A stretch of 64,000 nucleotides of DNA. Source: Psychrobacter sp. UBA3480 (lineage in GTDB: Bacteria; Pseudomonadota; Gammaproteobacteria; Pseudomonadales; Moraxellaceae). Positions 1 to 9,337 of the stretch are shown piece by piece. The position numbers were made by a program, and so were the translations under genes. The notes beneath the pieces were generated by a model, which saw only the letters and a program-made list of their open reading frames with translations, was not told where the DNA came from and did not search any database. The stretch covers positions 9,886 through 73,885 of the forward strand of contig NZ_DFQV01000003.1 in assembly GCF_002377945.1 (NCBI RefSeq). Reading direction: 5' to 3'. How positions within the stretch are numbered: the stretch's first letter is position 1; every line of letters starts with the position of its first letter.

Positions 1-112
1 TAAGTGTTATCAATCAAGGAGATAAGAAAATTAGCGCTTTTTATATATAGCGAATAAGGGGTCGGTAATGGTACACTATGTCAATTGTAACAAAATATGT
101 GAGAAGACAACC

Positions 113-1030
113 ATGAACCAAAGAACCATAAAAACAGCAATAGCCGTTACGGGTACTGGTCTACATAGTGGTCAGCCTGTTGACTTGGAGTTTCATCCAC
201 AGCCGATTGACACTGGTATTGTTTTCGAGCGCTCTGATATAGAAGGTAGTCAACCAATTCCAGCGAGTGCGTTTTTAGTACAAGACACGATGATGTCATC
301 GAACTTAGTGTTTGGTGGTACGCGAGTGGGCACGGTTGAGCATCTGCTTAGTGCCATCGCTGGTCTAGGAGTAGACAATCTGTTAGTTCGGGTCTCTGCT
401 TCAGAGATACCAATTATGGATGGTAGCGCTGCGCCTTTCGTTGCGCTCTTACTAGATGCAGGATTTTGTGAGCAAGAAGCGGCCAAAAAGTTTATTAAAA
501 TTATACGTCCAGTACGAGTAAAGCTAGAAGATAAGTGGGCAGAGCTACGTCCTTATGAAGGGTATGAATTAAATTTCGAAATTGATTTTGATCATCCTGC
601 GTTTGATAAGAACTTTCAGCATGCACAGTTGCAGTTCTCTACACAGAACTTTATCGAACAATTAAGCACTGCGCGTACTTTTGGATTTTTACGTGATATA
701 GAAGCGCTACGTCAAAATAACCTAGCATTAGGTGGCAGTATGGAAAACGCCATCGTTATCGATGATGCCAATATACTTAATGCAGAAGGCTTACGTTTTA
801 ACGATGAGTTTGTCCGTCATAAAATTTTAGATGCTTTGGGAGATTTGCATCTGATTGGCTACCCAATTTTAGGTCGTTTTAACGCCTATAAGTCTGGTCA
901 TGCTCTAAATAATTTATTAGTACGTGAAATACTATCTGACGAAGATAATTTTGAAATTGTAACTTTTGATGACAATGTAACCTGTCCTATCGAGTATTTA
1001 CCGCTCAATGATTTGGTTATTGAAGGATAA
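113..1030 (+). CDS. lpxC: UDP-3-O-acyl-N-acetylglucosamine deacetylase
   Basis: LpxC is the zinc deacetylase that carries out the committed step of lipid A synthesis in the cytosol. The protein shows the family signature GTVEHLLSA with Glu76-His77, the second metal-binding block HKILDALGDL with His236 and Asp240, and a conserved His263 in SGHALNN. I chose the ATG at 113 over an in-frame ATG at 68. It gives 305 residues, the same length as the E. coli enzyme, and begins at the conserved N-terminus. The 15 extra codons look unrelated to the family. In related bacteria lpxC closes the division and cell-wall cluster after ftsZ, which would lie left of the window. A strong terminator follows. Confidence 0.97.
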   Translation: MNQRTIKTAIAVTGTGLHSGQPVDLEFHPQPIDTGIVFERSDIEGSQPIPASAFLVQDTMMSSNLVFGGTRVGTVEHLLSAIAGLGVDNLLVRVSASEIPIMDGSAAPFVALLLDAGFCEQEAAKKFIKIIRPVRVKLEDKWAELRPYEGYELNFEIDFDHPAFDKNFQHAQLQFSTQNFIEQLSTARTFGFLRDIEALRQNNLALGGSMENAIVIDDANILNAEGLRFNDEFVRHKILDALGDLHLIGYPILGRFNAYKSGHALNNLLVREILSDEDNFEIVTFDDNVTCPIEYLPLNDLVIEG

Positions 1031-1188
1031 ATACAGGAATATACAGGAAGTATCGAAACATTTACGCAATATTACATAGGAAGCCCATAATTACATTTAT
1101 ATAATATGCTATACTTTGAATATATTATCTATATGATTATATGAATTTTCTGTTAAGGCATATAATACAAAAGCTGTAGATGGTTTTT

Positions 1189-1244
1189 AAATCCTTCGTT
1201 AGCTATATCCATAATCTGGATGTAACTAACGAAGGATTTTTTTT
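1189..1244 (+). terminator. Rho-independent terminator of lpxC
   Basis: A 14 bp perfect inverted repeat (1189-1202 with 1226-1239) is followed by a run of T. The loop holds a second small hairpin, ATCCA with TGGAT at 1207-1221. Only the plus-strand side has the T run, so it serves lpxC rather than the convergent DUF721 gene. Confidence 0.85.
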
Positions 1245-1328
1245 ATCTGATACATTACAAAAATCCATCTTTACCAATGCCATCACCTGCTCTTATTTAC
1301 ATAACTTTACATTTAATGGTCAGTATTT

Positions 1329-1844
1329 TTAATGATTAATCAAACGCAAAAGAGCTTTTTTGAGATTTTCATCAGTGGTGACATGCTCTGCGGCCTGTGA
1401 TATAGTCCGTTTTGTGTTCTGGCTAAGCGCCTGATTTTCATTGGCTTTACGAGAATTTGGCAAGTGCAGTGATGATGTTGATGATTGTTTAGATGAATAA
1501 TTATCAGTAGAGTGTTTAGCCACAACGACGCGAATTTGCTTGAGTTGTTTAAATGTAATTGACTGCTCTGTTAGTATTTGCAAATACGAGCTATGTAAAT
1601 AGCGAATATGATTTGCTGCTGTCATTGAGCTAACACTTAATATCAACTGCTCAGGTGATAAGCCTACAACCCAACAGGTATTGAGTATTTCTTCAGGTAG
1701 ACAGTCTACCAATAGCTCTTTTATCTCGTTGGTTGCTTCTATATATAGTCGCATGTTGTTAGCAAGGGTTTGAGGTAGCGCGCTACCAGCAAATGCTTGA
1801 TGATCTATAAGCTGGGCAAGCCGATTAGGCTGTTTTTTTGACAT
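1329..1844 (-). CDS. DUF721 family protein, DciA-like
   Basis: A 171-residue protein. Its first 110 residues have the DUF721 pattern: a short helical start, then a segment around LSPEQLILSVSSMTAANHIR that resembles the nucleic-acid-binding KH-like core of DciA. DciA is the ancestral loader that helps place the DnaB helicase. The rest, from about residue 112, is Ser/Thr/Asn-rich and probably disordered. Position supports the call, since a DUF721 gene next to lpxC is common in Pseudomonas and Acinetobacter relatives. It is convergent with lpxC. The family call is by pattern only, and the loader function is inferred from the family. Confidence 0.68.
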   Translation of the reverse strand: MSKKQPNRLAQLIDHQAFAGSALPQTLANNMRLYIEATNEIKELLVDCLPEEILNTCWVVGLSPEQLILSVSSMTAANHIRYLHSSYLQILTEQSITFKQLKQIRVVVAKHSTDNYSSKQSSTSSLHLPNSRKANENQALSQNTKRTISQAAEHVTTDENLKKALLRLINH

Positions 1845-2093
1845 CGTAAGTACTCATCTAATAGGTGACAAACTCGATACTCATAACAGACATGCTAAAA
1901 GCAATATATAGCAGATGGCTTATAAGATAGTTGACTAGGTGGGAAGTACTACTGGCACTAGTCACTATTTGAAAAGAATGAACCGTTGTAATAGGGATTT
2001 TATCACGTCTATTTGATGATTATATCCTCTAAATTAATTGATGCTTCGTTACGGATGACGAGCAGACTTGTATTAACAATAGGTAGTAAATTT

Positions 2094-2822
2094 ATGAAAC
2101 AAGCTTTATTAATTTTGTCAGTATTGGGAATGGGTATCGCACAGACGAGTGGTGCTGCCGAAACAACCTTTCAACCAAATAATACCTTGAGTCATACCAT
2201 CACAAATATTTCTACTTCTGCGAACTATGGTTCTAGTCGCAATATCTATAGCACTAACAGTGGTGCACATGTATATAGCAACGATGAGATCAGTCAAGCA
2301 ATTGACAACCTAAGCGCTCATGCTAAGCAAAAAGAATATCAGCTCGCTTCACTGACCAGTCGTTTGTCTTACGAGCAGCGTCAGCAGCAAGCAAGCCGCG
2401 TACCTGACCGCAACTCTGCTCCTGCTATTGCAGCAGCAAATGCCTCTCGCGTCGCTCTATCTAGAAGCTCTGGCTACTGTGCTCGCTATGTACGTAAAGC
2501 GTTACAATCTGCAGGTTACGAATTTACGCCTAACCCTTCAGCCTATCAGTACGCTTCTCGTGGCACGCTAGCCCAAGCTGGCTTTACCAAAATCAGTAAC
2601 GACATGGCACCACAAGTTGGTGATGTCGTTGTCTATAACCGCACGTCAAGCCGTCCACATGGTCATATTCAGATTTTTGATGGCAATGACTGGGTATCTG
2701 ACTTCCGTCAAAATAGCATTAGCCCTTATAGCGGTACATACAGCTATACGACATGGCGTGATTCGCAGTATGTTGATGATGCATCAGATCGTGGTATCTA
2801 CCTTGCGATGGCTGACAAATAA
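2094..2822 (+). CDS. Secreted CHAP-type peptidoglycan amidohydrolase
   Basis: A 242-residue exported protein. Residues 1-22 form a signal peptide (MKQALLILSVLGMGIAQTSG then AAE). Residues 23-120 are low-complexity and helical. Residues 125-240 form a CHAP/NlpC-like domain with the likely catalytic Cys129 in SGYCARYV and His189 or His191 in RPHGHIQIFDG. CHAP enzymes cleave peptide cross-links or the amide bond of peptidoglycan in the periplasm. The ATG at 2094, preceded by a GGTAG-like site, was preferred over an in-frame ATG at 2013 because it alone begins a signal peptide. It could be a wall-remodelling hydrolase or an antibacterial amidase. No immunity gene is visible beside it, which favours the first. 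Confidence 0.75.
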   Translation: MKQALLILSVLGMGIAQTSGAAETTFQPNNTLSHTITNISTSANYGSSRNIYSTNSGAHVYSNDEISQAIDNLSAHAKQKEYQLASLTSRLSYEQRQQQASRVPDRNSAPAIAAANASRVALSRSSGYCARYVRKALQSAGYEFTPNPSAYQYASRGTLAQAGFTKISNDMAPQVGDVVVYNRTSSRPHGHIQIFDGNDWVSDFRQNSISPYSGTYSYTTWRDSQYVDDASDRGIYLAMADK

Positions 2823-2876
2823 ACATCGGTTAAATGAAGTAAGTATCAGTTAAATAAGACTAAAGTTTTCTCCAAA

Positions 2877-2914
2877 CTCAGTAATGCTCTTTGTGACATT
2901 ACTGGGTTTTTTTT
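2877..2914 (+). terminator. Terminator after the CHAP gene
   Basis: The stem CAGTAATG / CATTACTG (2879-2886 with 2897-2904), extended by two further pairs, is followed by eight T residues, 55 bases after the stop codon. Confidence 0.85.
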
Positions 2915-2961
2915 GTGCTTTAAACTGGGATGTCTAAGTAAGTACAGCTCATTTAACAAAA

Positions 2962-3735
2962 TCAAAGCTCAAAATTTGGCCAATAGTCGCGATTGTGAAA
3001 ATCAGGCGGGGAGGCATGGCCCGAGGCAAAGTATAAGTCAGTTTTGCCAAACCATAAGATGACACAAGGATGTATTTGTTCAATCATTATGTTTGCAATA
3101 GCGTATTGTTGATTCGGTAGTTGAGTTATAGGCAGGCTAAAGCTACGCCCATAACGGAAAGGTGTCTGCACTACCGTTGGAGTGCTAGATAACGGGTTCT
3201 CCCCTGATATATCTGCTAGCTCTTTACAGTTACGCCAATTAATAGATGCGCGCGTGGTTTCATCGGTCTCGTACAACGGTAATGGCGGTAGTGCCGCAGG
3301 GTTACGATAGCTCTCAAATTGATAAAGTGCGTAACGACCATCAGGGTTAGCATTAATCTCTATATAAGCGGTTGCTTGCTGAAATGGTATCTTGTAAGGT
3401 TCTGTCTGATGGCGTGCTACGATATCTTCATCATCAGTCTTACAGCGCACAATCTTGCTGCCAGCAATAAAACATTCAAGGCAGGTTTCTTCCCATAGGT
3501 AATCAGTGAAATTTACTTGAGTTTGTTGCCATGTTGGCCAATTGAATTGATTGGCTAGAATTTGGCTAGGCAGAGTCACTTGATAGGTCAGCACTAGTTG
3601 CAAAGCTGGTTGCTGGATGATCTCTGCACTTACTTTGATAGAGATATTCTCAAGCTCTTCTATAGACACGCCTAATTCCTGAGCATCTTTCGCTATCGTC
3701 TCGGTGGCTAGACGGAGGTTAAAAGCTTGTTTCAT
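2962..3735 (-). CDS. DOMON-like domain protein of unknown function
   Basis: A 257-residue protein with no signal peptide and no membrane segment. The pattern resembles the DOMON-like/CBM9-like family found in many proteobacteria: an acidic-aromatic block (DYLWEETCLECFI), a strand pair with YIEINANPDGRYALYQFESY, and a C-terminal SGHASPPDFHNRDYWP signature. DOMON folds usually bind haem or sugar, but I see no clear haem ligand. The Met at 3735 was chosen over an upstream TTG at 3780, which has no ribosome-binding site and adds 15 atypical residues. It lies alone between two terminators. The ligand and function are unknown. Confidence 0.6.
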   Translation of the reverse strand: MKQAFNLRLATETIAKDAQELGVSIEELENISIKVSAEIIQQPALQLVLTYQVTLPSQILANQFNWPTWQQTQVNFTDYLWEETCLECFIAGSKIVRCKTDDEDIVARHQTEPYKIPFQQATAYIEINANPDGRYALYQFESYRNPAALPPLPLYETDETTRASINWRNCKELADISGENPLSSTPTVVQTPFRYGRSFSLPITQLPNQQYAIANIMIEQIHPCVILWFGKTDLYFASGHASPPDFHNRDYWPNFEL

Positions 3736-3846
3736 TATAAGTACATCTCGACGGTAATAATAAAGAGGTGATAGTGACAAGAGAAATTATACTGATTCAG
3801 GGAACTAATACTATATGTTAAGTATAACCGAGACTATCGGAGAACA

Positions 3847-3877
3847 TAAAAGCCGCGAGCAAGATGCGTCGCGGCCT
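3847..3877 (-). terminator. Probable terminator of yhbY
   Basis: The stem GCCGCGA / TCGCGGC (3852-3858 with 3869-3875) is followed on the minus strand by a short T run. It lies about 80 bases past the yhbY stop codon. Confidence 0.6.
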
Positions 3878-3954
3878 TTGTATTTCATTATCGTTTGGCT
3901 ATGATATAAGTGAACATAAAACCCAGTCACTTAATGCCAGTCTATCATGACATA

Positions 3955-4266
3955 TTACTGCGCGTGACGTGCTAGGTTAGACAGTTTTGGGTTGGCATTT
4001 GGGTTTTTGCGTAGTAATAATGCCATACGACCAATAGAATGAACCAAAGATGCATTAGCCGCTTTAGCAAGTTCAGCGCCAACGATGTCACGCTCTTCTT
4101 TCGTGCCAGCAGGCAATTTCACTTTGATAAGCTCATGATCTGTTAGCGCGCGATCGATTTCTTCAGTGATGGTTGGAGTAATACCCTTGTTGCCGATCAT
4201 AACGATAGGCTTTAGCTCGTGACCGATGCCTTTTAGACGTTTGATGGTAGCGTTATCGAGTTGCAT
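3955..4266 (-). CDS. yhbY: YhbY family ribosome assembly RNA-binding protein
   Basis: A 103-residue single CRM-domain protein that binds pre-50S particles. The CRM core is visible: a start like LKGIGHELKPIVMIGNKG with the GxxG-type loop (IGNKG), then helices and KVKLPAG. The start at 4266 gives the usual N-terminus MQLDNATIKRLKG and the normal family length. An upstream alternative at 4308 adds 14 hydrophobic residues not seen in the family. It is divergent from rlmE, the same arrangement as yhbY and rlmE-ftsH in E. coli. This supports a shared role in large-subunit maturation. Confidence 0.93.
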   Translation of the reverse strand: MQLDNATIKRLKGIGHELKPIVMIGNKGITPTITEEIDRALTDHELIKVKLPAGTKEERDIVGAELAKAANASLVHSIGRMALLLRKNPNANPKLSNLARHAQ

Positions 4267-4600
4267 AGAATTCCTAAGTGTTGGTAAAAATAAAAATGGT
4301 ACTGTCAAAAACAGTTATTGATCATTATAGATAATCTGTGACCATCTTGCATGAGATCAGCAGGATTTTGCACGATTTTACGTGACGAAAATGTTAAACT
4401 GAATGTTTGGTACATTATAAACGCTACTGCCTTATAAAACAGTTATTTAACCAATAGAATTTGGTCAGTTTGCAACCAACCATGAATAAAAAATCTGATT
4501 AACACCGTATTTAGAATGATCCGCAACGGATTAATATCAGTTTGTAAGTGATAGAGCAATTAAAGCAGCTAGATTTAGTAAAGCAATAGGAGCAGGTATT

Positions 4601-5233
4601 TTGGCCACGCGTATCGAAAACAAAAAACTATCAAAGAGCAGCAGTGCTTGGATGAAAGAGCATATTGACGATCATTATGTGCAAAAAGCTCAAAAAGATG
4701 GCTACCGTGCCCGTGCCGCTTATAAATTATTAGAGATTAATGAAAAAACCAACCTGATCAAGAAAGGCATGACGGTCGTGGACTTGGGCAGTGCGCCTGG
4801 TAGCTGGTCACAAGTCGCTGGTCGATTGGTAGGTGACGATGGTATCTTGATTGCCTCTGATATTTTGGCCATGGATACCTTGCCTGATGTGACCTTTATT
4901 CAGGGCGATTTTCGTGAAGCTGAAGTGTTTGATGCCATTATGGCAGAAGTGGGTGATAGACAAGTCGACGTGGTATTGTCTGACATGGCACCCAATACTG
5001 CGGGAAATAGCGCTATCGATCAGCCACGTATGATGTACTTATGTGAGCTAGCAGTAGACTTCGCGCTCGCAACCTTACCAGAAGGTGGCGCACTTATTAT
5101 GAAAGTGTTTCAAGGTGAGGGTACACAAGAATTACGCAAGCAGATGCAGCAGGATTTTAGTAAGATTCGTAGTATAAAGCCAGGTGCGTCACGACCACGC
5201 TCAAAAGAGATGTTTTGGATAGCGATTAAATAG
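4601..5233 (+). CDS. rlmE: 23S rRNA (uridine(2552)-2'-O)-methyltransferase
   Basis: RlmE (RrmJ/FtsJ) methylates the 2'-OH of U2552 in the 50S A-loop using S-adenosylmethionine. The SAM-binding motif DLGSAPGSWS lies at residues 61-70. The K-D-K-E catalytic tetrad is complete: Lys42 (AAYKLLE), Asp128 (LSDMAPN), Lys168 (LIMKVFQ) and Glu203 (SKEMFW). The length of 210 residues is typical. The start codon is TTG at 4601, supported by AGGAG at 4588-4592 with an eight-base spacer. It is the first gene of an rlmE-ftsH pair, separated by about 400 bases. Confidence 0.96.
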   Translation: MATRIENKKLSKSSSAWMKEHIDDHYVQKAQKDGYRARAAYKLLEINEKTNLIKKGMTVVDLGSAPGSWSQVAGRLVGDDGILIASDILAMDTLPDVTFIQGDFREAEVFDAIMAEVGDRQVDVVLSDMAPNTAGNSAIDQPRMMYLCELAVDFALATLPEGGALIMKVFQGEGTQELRKQMQQDFSKIRSIKPGASRPRSKEMFWIAIK

Positions 5234-5346
5234 TTTTAACATCAATAGGTTGCTGCTCTTGTAAGCGTGAGGGTAAACCACCATAAAGTGTTATTATCGC
5301 GATATAAAAGCTGCGTCAATTGTTAAATGAATAATCGTAAAACCTG

Positions 5347-5373
5347 CTTGAATTATGCGGGTTAGCACCACAT
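5347..5373 (+). promoter_or_regulatory. Possible sigma-32 promoter of ftsH
   Basis: CTTGAA at 5347-5352, a 13-base spacer, then CACCACAT, which matches five of the seven specified positions of the sigma-32 -10 element CCCCATNT. It lies 260 bases upstream of ftsH, a heat-shock gene in E. coli. The rest of the 5234-5634 interval holds no ORF. Just before the gene there is a small GTGTTT / AAACAC hairpin at 5592-5606. Confidence 0.35.
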
Positions 5374-5634
5374 ATCATGGTATATTACCTTTGTTTTTAG
5401 CATACGTTTTAGGCAAAGTCGTCTGATAATAAGCGTTTTACAAGCTCAGTGATCGTATATCTATGTTTATCTCATAATGATTATTTATAAAAACAATTTT
5501 TAGGCCACCTATAAATCATATAAGTTTAATTTAGCAGTTTTTTATTATCGGGATATTCGTTAAAAATGAGCAATACGTTTATAGACGTCACGTGTTTAAT
5601 AAACACACCAATAAGTAAGGGATGGGAATAACTA

Positions 5635-7530
5635 GTGAGCGACATGGTAAAAAATACCTTATTGTGGCTGGTGGTAATCGGCGTTTTGGTGCTGGTGTTT
5701 AGCGGCTTTGATCAATCCTCTGAGCCGGATAACCTTAACTACTCTGAGTTTGTGACCGCAGTGTCAGAAAACCAAGTAGCCAGTGTCGAGATCGACGGCG
5801 AACAGATCACCGGCGAAAAGAAAAATGGTTCATCTTTTGAGACCATTAGACCAGCTGTGTCAGATGACCAGCTCATGCCAATGCTACGTGAGAACCAAGT
5901 CGAAGTTCAAGGAACTGCACCAAAGCGCCAAAGCGTACTAATGCAACTACTGATAGCCAGCTTCCCAATTCTATTGATTATTGGTCTGTTCTTATTCTTT
6001 ATGCGTAATATGCAAGGCGGCGCTGGCGGTAAAGGCGGTGGCCCAATGAGCTTTGGTAAATCAAAAGCGAAAATGCTGACCGAAGATCAAATCAACGTTA
6101 ACTTCGAAGATGTGGCCGGTTGTGAAGAAGCCAAAGAAGAAGTTGTTGAAGTGGTTGAGTTCTTACGTGATCCAGACAAATTTACCAAACTGGGTGCAAC
6201 GATTCCTCGTGGCATCTTGATGGTAGGTCCTCCAGGTACAGGTAAAACCTTGTTAGCGAGAGCTATTGCTGGTGAAGCTAAAGTGCCTTTCTTCTCAATT
6301 TCAGGTTCTGATTTTGTTGAAATGTTCGTCGGTGTTGGTGCATCACGTGTCCGTGATATGTTCGAACAGGCGAAGAAAAGCGCTCCTTGTATCATCTTTA
6401 TTGATGAGATTGATGCAGTCGGTCGTCATCGTGGTTCCGGTATGGGCGGCGGTAATGATGAGCGTGAGCAGACATTGAACCAACTATTGGTTGAGATGGA
6501 TGGTTTTGAAGGTAATGAAGGCGTTATTGTTATTGCCGCAACCAACCGTGCTGACGTGCTTGATAAAGCGTTACTGCGTCCAGGTCGTTTTGACCGTCAG
6601 GTACAAGTAGGCTTGCCGGATATCAAAGGCCGTGAGCAAATCTTGAAAGTCCATTTGAAGAAACTACCAAACACAATCAGTGTAGATGCAAGTTCTCTTG
6701 CTCGTGGTACGCCTGGATTCAGTGGTGCACAGCTTGCCAACCTTGTAAACGAAGCTGCATTGTTTGCCGCGCGTCGCAACAAGACCAGCGTCGATATGAA
6801 TGACTTCGAAGATGCGAAGGACAAGCTATATATGGGTCCTGAACGCAAATCAATGGTAATCCGTGAAGAAGAGCGCCGTGCAACTGCATATCATGAAGCG
6901 GGTCATGCGCTAGTAGCTGAGTTATTGCCAGGTACAGATCCGGTGCATAAGGTCACTATTATGCCGCGTGGCTTTGCCCTTGGTGTCACTTGGCAGTTGC
7001 CTGAGCATGATCAGACCAGTATGTACAAGTCGAAAATGCTGAGCGACATTGCTATTTTGTTTGGTGGTCGTATCGCCGAAGAAGTGTTCATCAATCAAAT
7101 GTCGACGGGTGCTTCGAACGACTTTGAACGTGCTACCAAAATGGCACGTGCTATGGTCACAAAGTACGGTATGTCTGATGCACTCGGTATTATGGTATAC
7201 GAAGATGACGATAACTCACAAGGGTATTTCGGTGGTGGTGGACGTACTATCTCTGAAGCTACTCAGCAGAAGGTCGATGAAGAAGTGCGTCGTATGCTAG
7301 AAGAGCAGTATGATATCGCTCGTGAATTGATTGAAGCCAACCAAGACAAAATGCATGCGATGGTTGATGCGCTTATGAACTGGGAAACTATTGATCGTGA
7401 CCAACTGCAAGATATTCTAGCAGGTGAAGAACCGCGACCACCAAGAGTTTACCAGCATAACGAAGTAAACTTGTCGAAAAACGATGTCAAAACAACGGGT
7501 GCTACACCGCCACCATTACCGGCGATGTAA
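5635..7530 (+). CDS. ftsH: ATP-dependent zinc metalloprotease FtsH
   Basis: FtsH is the membrane-bound AAA+ protease that degrades misfolded membrane proteins and short-lived regulators, including LpxC in E. coli. Two membrane segments (about residues 7-24 and 102-123) flank a periplasmic loop. The ATPase domain has Walker A GPPGTGKT (about 198-205), Walker B IIFIDEID (253-260) and the second region of homology around [17 protein letters not shown]. The peptidase domain has the zinc motif HEAGH (His420, Glu421, His424). The length of 631 residues is standard. The start is GTG at 5635; an in-frame ATG three codons on is also possible. Confidence 0.97.
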   Translation: MSDMVKNTLLWLVVIGVLVLVFSGFDQSSEPDNLNYSEFVTAVSENQVASVEIDGEQITGEKKNGSSFETIRPAVSDDQLMPMLRENQVEVQGTAPKRQSVLMQLLIASFPILLIIGLFLFFMRNMQGGAGGKGGGPMSFGKSKAKMLTEDQINVNFEDVAGCEEAKEEVVEVVEFLRDPDKFTKLGATIPRGILMVGPPGTGKTLLARAIAGEAKVPFFSISGSDFVEMFVGVGASRVRDMFEQAKKSAPCIIFIDEIDAVGRHRGSGMGGGNDEREQTLNQLLVEMDGFEGNEGVIVIAATNRADVLDKALLRPGRFDRQVQVGLPDIKGREQILKVHLKKLPNTISVDASSLARGTPGFSGAQLANLVNEAALFAARRNKTSVDMNDFEDAKDKLYMGPERKSMVIREEERRATAYHEAGHALVAELLPGTDPVHKVTIMPRGFALGVTWQLPEHDQTSMYKSKMLSDIAILFGGRIAEEVFINQMSTGASNDFERATKMARAMVTKYGMSDALGIMVYEDDDNSQGYFGGGGRTISEATQQKVDEEVRRMLEEQYDIARELIEANQDKMHAMVDALMNWETIDRDQLQDILAGEEPRPPRVYQHNEVNLSKNDVKTTGATPPPLPAM

Positions 7531-7554
7531 ATGCTAGCGTACTCATGTTTTATA

Positions 7555-7583
7555 AAAAGCCCTTTATGATAGAGGGCTTTTTT
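7555..7583 (+). terminator. Terminator of ftsH
   Basis: The stem AAAGCCCT / AGGGCTTT (7556-7563 with 7573-7580) is followed by a T run, 25 bases past the ftsH stop codon. Confidence 0.88.
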
Positions 7584-7654
7584 ATTGTCATCATTTTATG
7601 AAGGATTTAGAACCCCATAAGATTTACTGGTATCATAAGCATAGATAATAAATA

Positions 7655-7944
7655 GGGCGTGTTGAACATTCACGAATAAGCACTGCTAATCGCTAAAACT
7701 GTTCCAGACAAGGTATAAAGTGACGGTAATGCTCCAGCCTTAACTAGGTTTGCAACGTACTGCTTGTATGGATCTGGGGGCAGTTTTAGGCTCAGCTCTA
7801 ATATCAACAGAAGAAAACAGGACTCTTTTTTGCCATTTCATTGTTAAAAATACACACTTAGAATGACTAAACTTACTATTTCTAACGTCGAACTGTCTAA
7901 AAAATAGTCTCTGTCAGTGCCATGGTCGAATGTTCAACACGCCC
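7655..7944. mobile_element. MITE-like element, 290 bp, 17 bp perfect terminal inverted repeats
   Basis: The left end GGGCGTGTTGAACATTC (7655-7671) is repeated exactly in inverted orientation at the right end (7928-7944). After a 7-8 base gap both ends also share GCACTG (7680-7685 and the complement of 7915-7920), so the repeat extends imperfectly to about 31 bases. Each end is flanked by TA (7653-7654 and 7945-7946), consistent with a TA target duplication. No transposase ORF is present, so it would be non-autonomous. TA duplication occurs with IS630/Tc1-mariner and with some IS5-family groups, and I cannot tell which. It lies between ftsH and folP. Confidence 0.72.
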
Positions 7945-7983
7945 TAAAGCTGCATTATAAATTTTATTTGCGATGGATTATTC

Positions 7984-8877
7984 ATGTCATTATTTCAACC
8001 TTTACCCAACTACCAAGTATCTAGCCGTGATAAAACCTTAGATTTGTCGCAGCCGCATGTCATGGGTATCTTGAATGTGACGCCAGATTCATTTTCGGAC
8101 GGCGGGCAGTTTAACGCAGTAGATAAAGCCGTTGCGCACTGTCAGCAGATGATAAATAAAGGTGCCACTATTATCGATATTGGTGGTGAATCTACTCGTC
8201 CAAATGCGCAAACTGTGGCGACTGATGATGAGATACAACGAGTTGTGCCAGTGGTCCGAGCTATTCGTCAGCATTGTGGTGATGCTATTTGGTTATCGAT
8301 TGATACTAGCAGCCCTGAAGTCATGCAGGCAGCATTTAATGAAGGTGCTGACATTTGGAACGATGTACGAGCACTGAAACGTACTGGTGCGGCAGAGCTG
8401 GCTGCTAAACTTAATATACCTGTTATGCTAATGCATATGCGCGGTGAGCCAACGACAATGAATAATCTAGCACAGTATGATGATGTGATCGATGAAGTGC
8501 GTACAGAGCTGCTCGACCGTATTAACGAAGTAGTTAGCATCGGCGTCAAACAAAGCAATATCATTATCGATCCAGGTTTTGGTTTTGCTAAGAACTATGA
8601 GCATCATTGCGCGTTATTAAGTCAGCTGAGCTGCTTGCAAACACTAGGACTACCATTGATGTTTGGCATTTCTCGTAAGCGGTTTTTAGCAGAAGTATTG
8701 ACCAAAAGTAGAGCTGAAGCTGTGAGTACGACGCAAGCGGTAGAGCGTGATTCGGCAGGAACGGCAGCTGGGTTGTTTGCGCTACAGCAAGGAGCAAGTA
8801 TCATTCGTACGCATAATGTGGCGATGATGCAGCAAGCAGTTGCCTTATGGAGTCAACTGTCAGCATATCGTTGTTAA
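7984..8877 (+). CDS. folP: Dihydropteroate synthase
   Basis: FolP condenses p-aminobenzoate with dihydropterin pyrophosphate in folate synthesis and is the sulfonamide target. The protein is a TIM barrel of 297 residues. It has the signature GILNVTPDSFSDGG (about residues 28-41), the second pterin motif IDIGGESTRP (about 61-70), the DPGFGFAK loop (about 196-203) and the terminal RTHNV strand. In E. coli folP also follows ftsH. Here the MITE-like element and the ftsH terminator separate them, so folP probably has its own promoter between the element and 7984. Confidence 0.97.
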   Translation: MSLFQPLPNYQVSSRDKTLDLSQPHVMGILNVTPDSFSDGGQFNAVDKAVAHCQQMINKGATIIDIGGESTRPNAQTVATDDEIQRVVPVVRAIRQHCGDAIWLSIDTSSPEVMQAAFNEGADIWNDVRALKRTGAAELAAKLNIPVMLMHMRGEPTTMNNLAQYDDVIDEVRTELLDRINEVVSIGVKQSNIIIDPGFGFAKNYEHHCALLSQLSCLQTLGLPLMFGISRKRFLAEVLTKSRAEAVSTTQAVERDSAGTAAGLFALQQGASIIRTHNVAMMQQAVALWSQLSAYRC

Positions 8878-9003
8878 TTTCATTCTACATGTCCGAATGC
8901 ATAGTGAGATTTCAAGACTATAAATATTCTATACGCTATGCTTAACGTCTATTTTTAAACTATCTAAACCAATAAAACTATCTCAATTAATAAGAGTAAA
9001 TCT

Positions 9004-9285
9004 ATGACAAGTACAACTCAGCCAGAACCAACCAATGAACAGCGCCGTATCATTTATCAAGCTCGCCGCGGATTAAAAGAATTGGATTTTTATATTGATC
9101 CTTATGTTAAAGAGCTATATCTGACAGCAGATGCTATTGAACAAGCAACATTTGCAGAAATGCTCACTCATGAAGACCCAGACTTGCTTGATTACTTTAC
9201 CAATCAAAATCGTCCAGAAGAGGACGACATCTGGGCATTGGTCAATAAGATAAAAACATGGCGCCACACCAAAGACTTGGTTTAG
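9004..9285 (+). CDS. sdhE: FAD assembly factor SdhE
   Basis: A 93-residue DUF339 (YgfY/SdhE) protein that promotes covalent flavinylation of succinate dehydrogenase. The family's RGxxE motif is present as RRGLKELD at residues 21-28, with Gly23 and Glu26. It is followed by the usual acidic helical stretch DPDLLDYFTNQNRPEEDD and a final IKTWR. In E. coli sdhE lies directly upstream of ygfX. The same order is found here, with a 52-base gap to the next gene. Confidence 0.9.
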   Translation: MTSTTQPEPTNEQRRIIYQARRGLKELDFYIDPYVKELYLTADAIEQATFAEMLTHEDPDLLDYFTNQNRPEEDDIWALVNKIKTWRHTKDLV

Positions 9286-9337
9286 GTCTTAAGGAACGGG
9301 TCAGCACAATATCTAACGTTTCCCATGGTACGCTTAT

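Noticed and set aside
2094-2822. CHAP protein as a type VI or contact-dependent effector
   Set aside because: No secretion genes or immunity gene lies nearby and it has a normal signal peptide, so a housekeeping wall hydrolase is more likely.
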